Source: Janthinobacterium sp. LM6
GTDB taxonomy: Bacteria; Pseudomonadota; Gammaproteobacteria; Burkholderiales; Burkholderiaceae_D
Length of the DNA: 64,000 nt
NCBI RefSeq assembly: GCF_002002885.1
Contig: NZ_CP019510.1
Location: 4,464,001-4,528,000 of the forward strand
Reading direction: 5' to 3'
The position numbers were made by a program, and so were the translations under genes. The notes under the pieces were generated by a model. It worked only from the letters and a program-made list of their open reading frames with translations. It did no database searches and was not told the origin of the DNA. This document shows, in pieces, positions 63,201 to 64,000 of this stretch (position 1 is the first letter of the stretch; the number at the start of each line of letters is the position of its first letter).

Positions 63201-64000
63201 GTTTATCCCCTCCCACAAGACTGCCGTACGCAAGGCATCGTGCCTGGCGATCACCAGGCGCAAGGCGTCGAGATAACCGTCGAGGCGAGCGCGATTATCG
63301 AAAGCCAGCAAGGTTTGCAGCAAGTATGCGTCACCTTGCTCTGCAGCGATTGAATGATAAAGTATGCCCTCCTGCAAGGCCGTCAAAGGAAATACATCCT
63401 TGATATTGGCGCTGCCGCCTGAAACCTGCGCCTCTATGCGTGCCATGTCAGGCTGGCTCAACACCGTCAAGATGCTGGCCGTCGGCGCGGTCGGCGCCAT
63501 TGCGTCCTGCGAGACGCAGCTGGCGGCTATTCCTGCCGGCGTCGGGGTTTTATACAACTGAGCAATACTGCACTCCAAGCCTGCCTGATGTAGGTGAGCG
63601 ACCAATTCAATAGCTAGCAGCGAATGCCCGCCCAGCTGGAAGAAGTTATCATCACGACTAATCTTGGACACGCCTAACAATGAAGACCAGATGGCGACGA
63701 TGTGTTCTTCCGTCTGCGAAATCGGAGCACTGTAACTGCGGTCGCCAAACGCATCATCTTCGGGCGCTGGCAGAGCACTCCGGTCCAACTTTCCATTAAC
63801 CGTCAGCGGGAGCGCCGCCAGCCTCACCAATGCCGCAGGCAGCGAAGCAGCAGCCAGGTTCTGCTCCAGGTGCATCCGCAAGACGTCAAGCGGCGCCGGT
63901 GCTACCCCTGGTCGGTCGCAGAAATATGCCAGCAATTGAGTTTGACCTGACGTCGAACGATGTATCACCGCAATCGCATCGAGCACCTGCGGGTGTATAC
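60225..64000 (-). CDS. Nonribosomal peptide synthetase NRPS-B (partial, 5' end outside window)
   Basis: The frame is open to the right edge. In the window are the end of an adenylation domain (lysine motif NGKLDRSALP), PCP (GGHSLLAI, Ser near 63622), a complete C domain, a complete A domain and a last PCP (GGHSLLGV, Ser near 60418). There is no thioesterase. The C domain has HHLVLDH instead of HHxxxDG and, at its start, HSIAAEQGD, close to the HH(I/L)xxxxGD motif of dual epimerase/condensation domains. The A-domain pocket reads DIGDLGAIDK, which looks basic and resembles the Arg code DVADVGAIDK. The acidic tail (DAELSDAVGDEMTVTEW) is a good partner for the TubC docking domain of NRPS-A. Confidence 0.93.
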   Translation of the reverse strand, partial: IHPQVLDAIAVIHRSTSGQTQLLAYFCDRPGVAPAPLDVLRMHLEQNLAAASLPAALVRLAALPLTVNGKLDRSALPAPEDDAFGDRSYSAPISQTEEHIVAIWSSLLGVSKISRDDNFFQLGGHSLLAIELVAHLHQAGLECSIAQLYKTPTPAGIAASCVSQDAMAPTAPTASILTVLSQPDMARIEAQVSGGSANIKDVFPLTALQEGILYHSIAAEQGDAYLLQTLLAFDNRARLDGYLDALRLVIARHDALRTAVLWEGINEPVQVVLREVKLCVEEWHAGNVPDVEAALRQRYDPGHMRLNLNQAPLMHAAASFDPVGGRWLLVLLCHHLVLDHTTLEIVLDEVRAILHGQASALPAPPSYGALISATLEAAQRPEHMHFFSSLLGTLTEATLPYGLSDIQTTGNTLRSASVKLDSGRVTRLKAQAQALGVSAASLMHLAWSRVLATLADRSDVVFGTVLFGRSRADGARAVGLMVNTLPFRLELAELSVRDGVLASHALLAQLIEREMVSLSNAQRCSGMSAQSALFSSLFNYRYSAPDSSETNATGLEGVTALSSAEFSNYPLNTDVDDHGDTMSLTVQIVQPFDPLQVVCLFDTCLLSLVNALDLRPQTTLLSLDIIPSAERAVLLQAGSGEEAFVPMRGLHHSFEDFVRSQPQAIAVLDGEISLSYEDVDRQARLIASALRRNGVGHGDRVGLHLERSWRVPVAILGILKAGASYVPLDVGQPPERLAFYLDDSRPSCVLVDGLPGDWVGIVPCLDFAEASVETADSLLLANAWEGAERAGDAYVVYTSGTTGKPKGVVVGHYAMQHRLLGWQRRLGLLEKPPRVMQMAGLSVDICFGDMLKALGTGGELVICPNALLLDPAGLFDLFQRTRASFGDFVPAVLRELVTYTSARGLRLDYLQHILVGSESWYGADLSALQTVLAPQARIFNAYGQTESIIDVSLQDVTALQLASDKVVPIGRPLPNTQMLVLDRYAAVQPLNVPGELYIGGPGLASGYLDREELTAERFIHVSGVDGVVYRTGDFARFNSDGTMDFLGRADQQIKIRGFRVELQEIEAALQSIEGIRNAVVVLFERSPGDSLLVAHIEWPGILEGSQGHLRQALKSLLPEYMVPACLMFCTQLPLLPSGKVDRKSLPNPVFDLASGDEAADTESEQLVASLWQELLQLAAPPGRYANFFELGGHSLLGVRFVTRCREQLDVNLAIKDLFMHATVWEMGAWIDLKRALTYTPDAELSDAVGDEMTVTEW

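Overview
The window is high-GC proteobacterial DNA whose gene content and protein style best fit a betaproteobacterium of the Oxalobacteraceae (Janthinobacterium, Duganella or Massilia type). This rests on remembered family resemblance, not on a database search.

Left part (1-16.8 kb, chromosomal housekeeping and accessory genes). A YceI-like gene is cut by the left edge. It is followed by a Fur-controlled heme-uptake locus: ECF sigma factor, FecR-type anti-sigma factor, TonB-dependent heme receptor, heme oxygenase, and a DUF454 protein fused to a TonB C-terminal domain. Next come metNIQ (methionine import), ompW with an upstream FNR/Anr-type box, a LysR regulator, a fur gene with its own Fur box, a MerR regulator, a flavodoxin-fold NAD(P)H oxidoreductase, a SiaABCD-like signalling operon (CBS/PP2C phosphatase, SiaB, SiaC, SiaD diguanylate cyclase) and a periplasmic solute-binding protein.

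Middle part (16.9-32.6 kb). All genes of the selenocysteine pathway seen here lie on the minus strand: tRNA-Sec (selC), selB, selA and fdhE, beside fdoGHI, a membrane-bound formate dehydrogenase whose alpha subunit carries an in-frame UGA (Sec197) with a bSECIS-like hairpin. These are followed by a Fur-box TonB-dependent siderophore receptor, a chemoreceptor with a C-terminal CheR/CheB tether, and an S41 peptidase.

Right part (32.6-64 kb). This is a nonribosomal peptide cluster on the minus strand. NRPS-A (5327 aa) has a TubC-type docking domain and five C-A-PCP modules. Modules 1-3 are near-identical 3156-bp tandem repeats, and the adenylation domains of modules 4 and 5 are apparently identical copies. 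NRPS-B runs off the right edge. Read from binding-pocket residues, A1-A3 look ornithine-like (basic), A4-A5 read as threonine, and the NRPS-B A domain also looks basic (Arg-like). Accessory genes are a type II thioesterase, a cyclic-peptide ABC exporter, two Fe(II)/2OG-type oxygenases, a GNAT acetyltransferase, a penicillin-acylase-type Ntn hydrolase and a phosphopantetheinyl transferase.

The most striking observation is that the NRPS cluster seems to be an old segmental duplication with complementary decay. The order NRPS-B end / NRPS-A start / ABC exporter / type II thioesterase occurs twice. In one copy NRPS-A and the thioesterase are intact while the NRPS-B tail and exporter are broken. 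In the other, NRPS-B and the exporter are intact while the NRPS-A start and thioesterase are broken. The two half-clusters together supply one working set.
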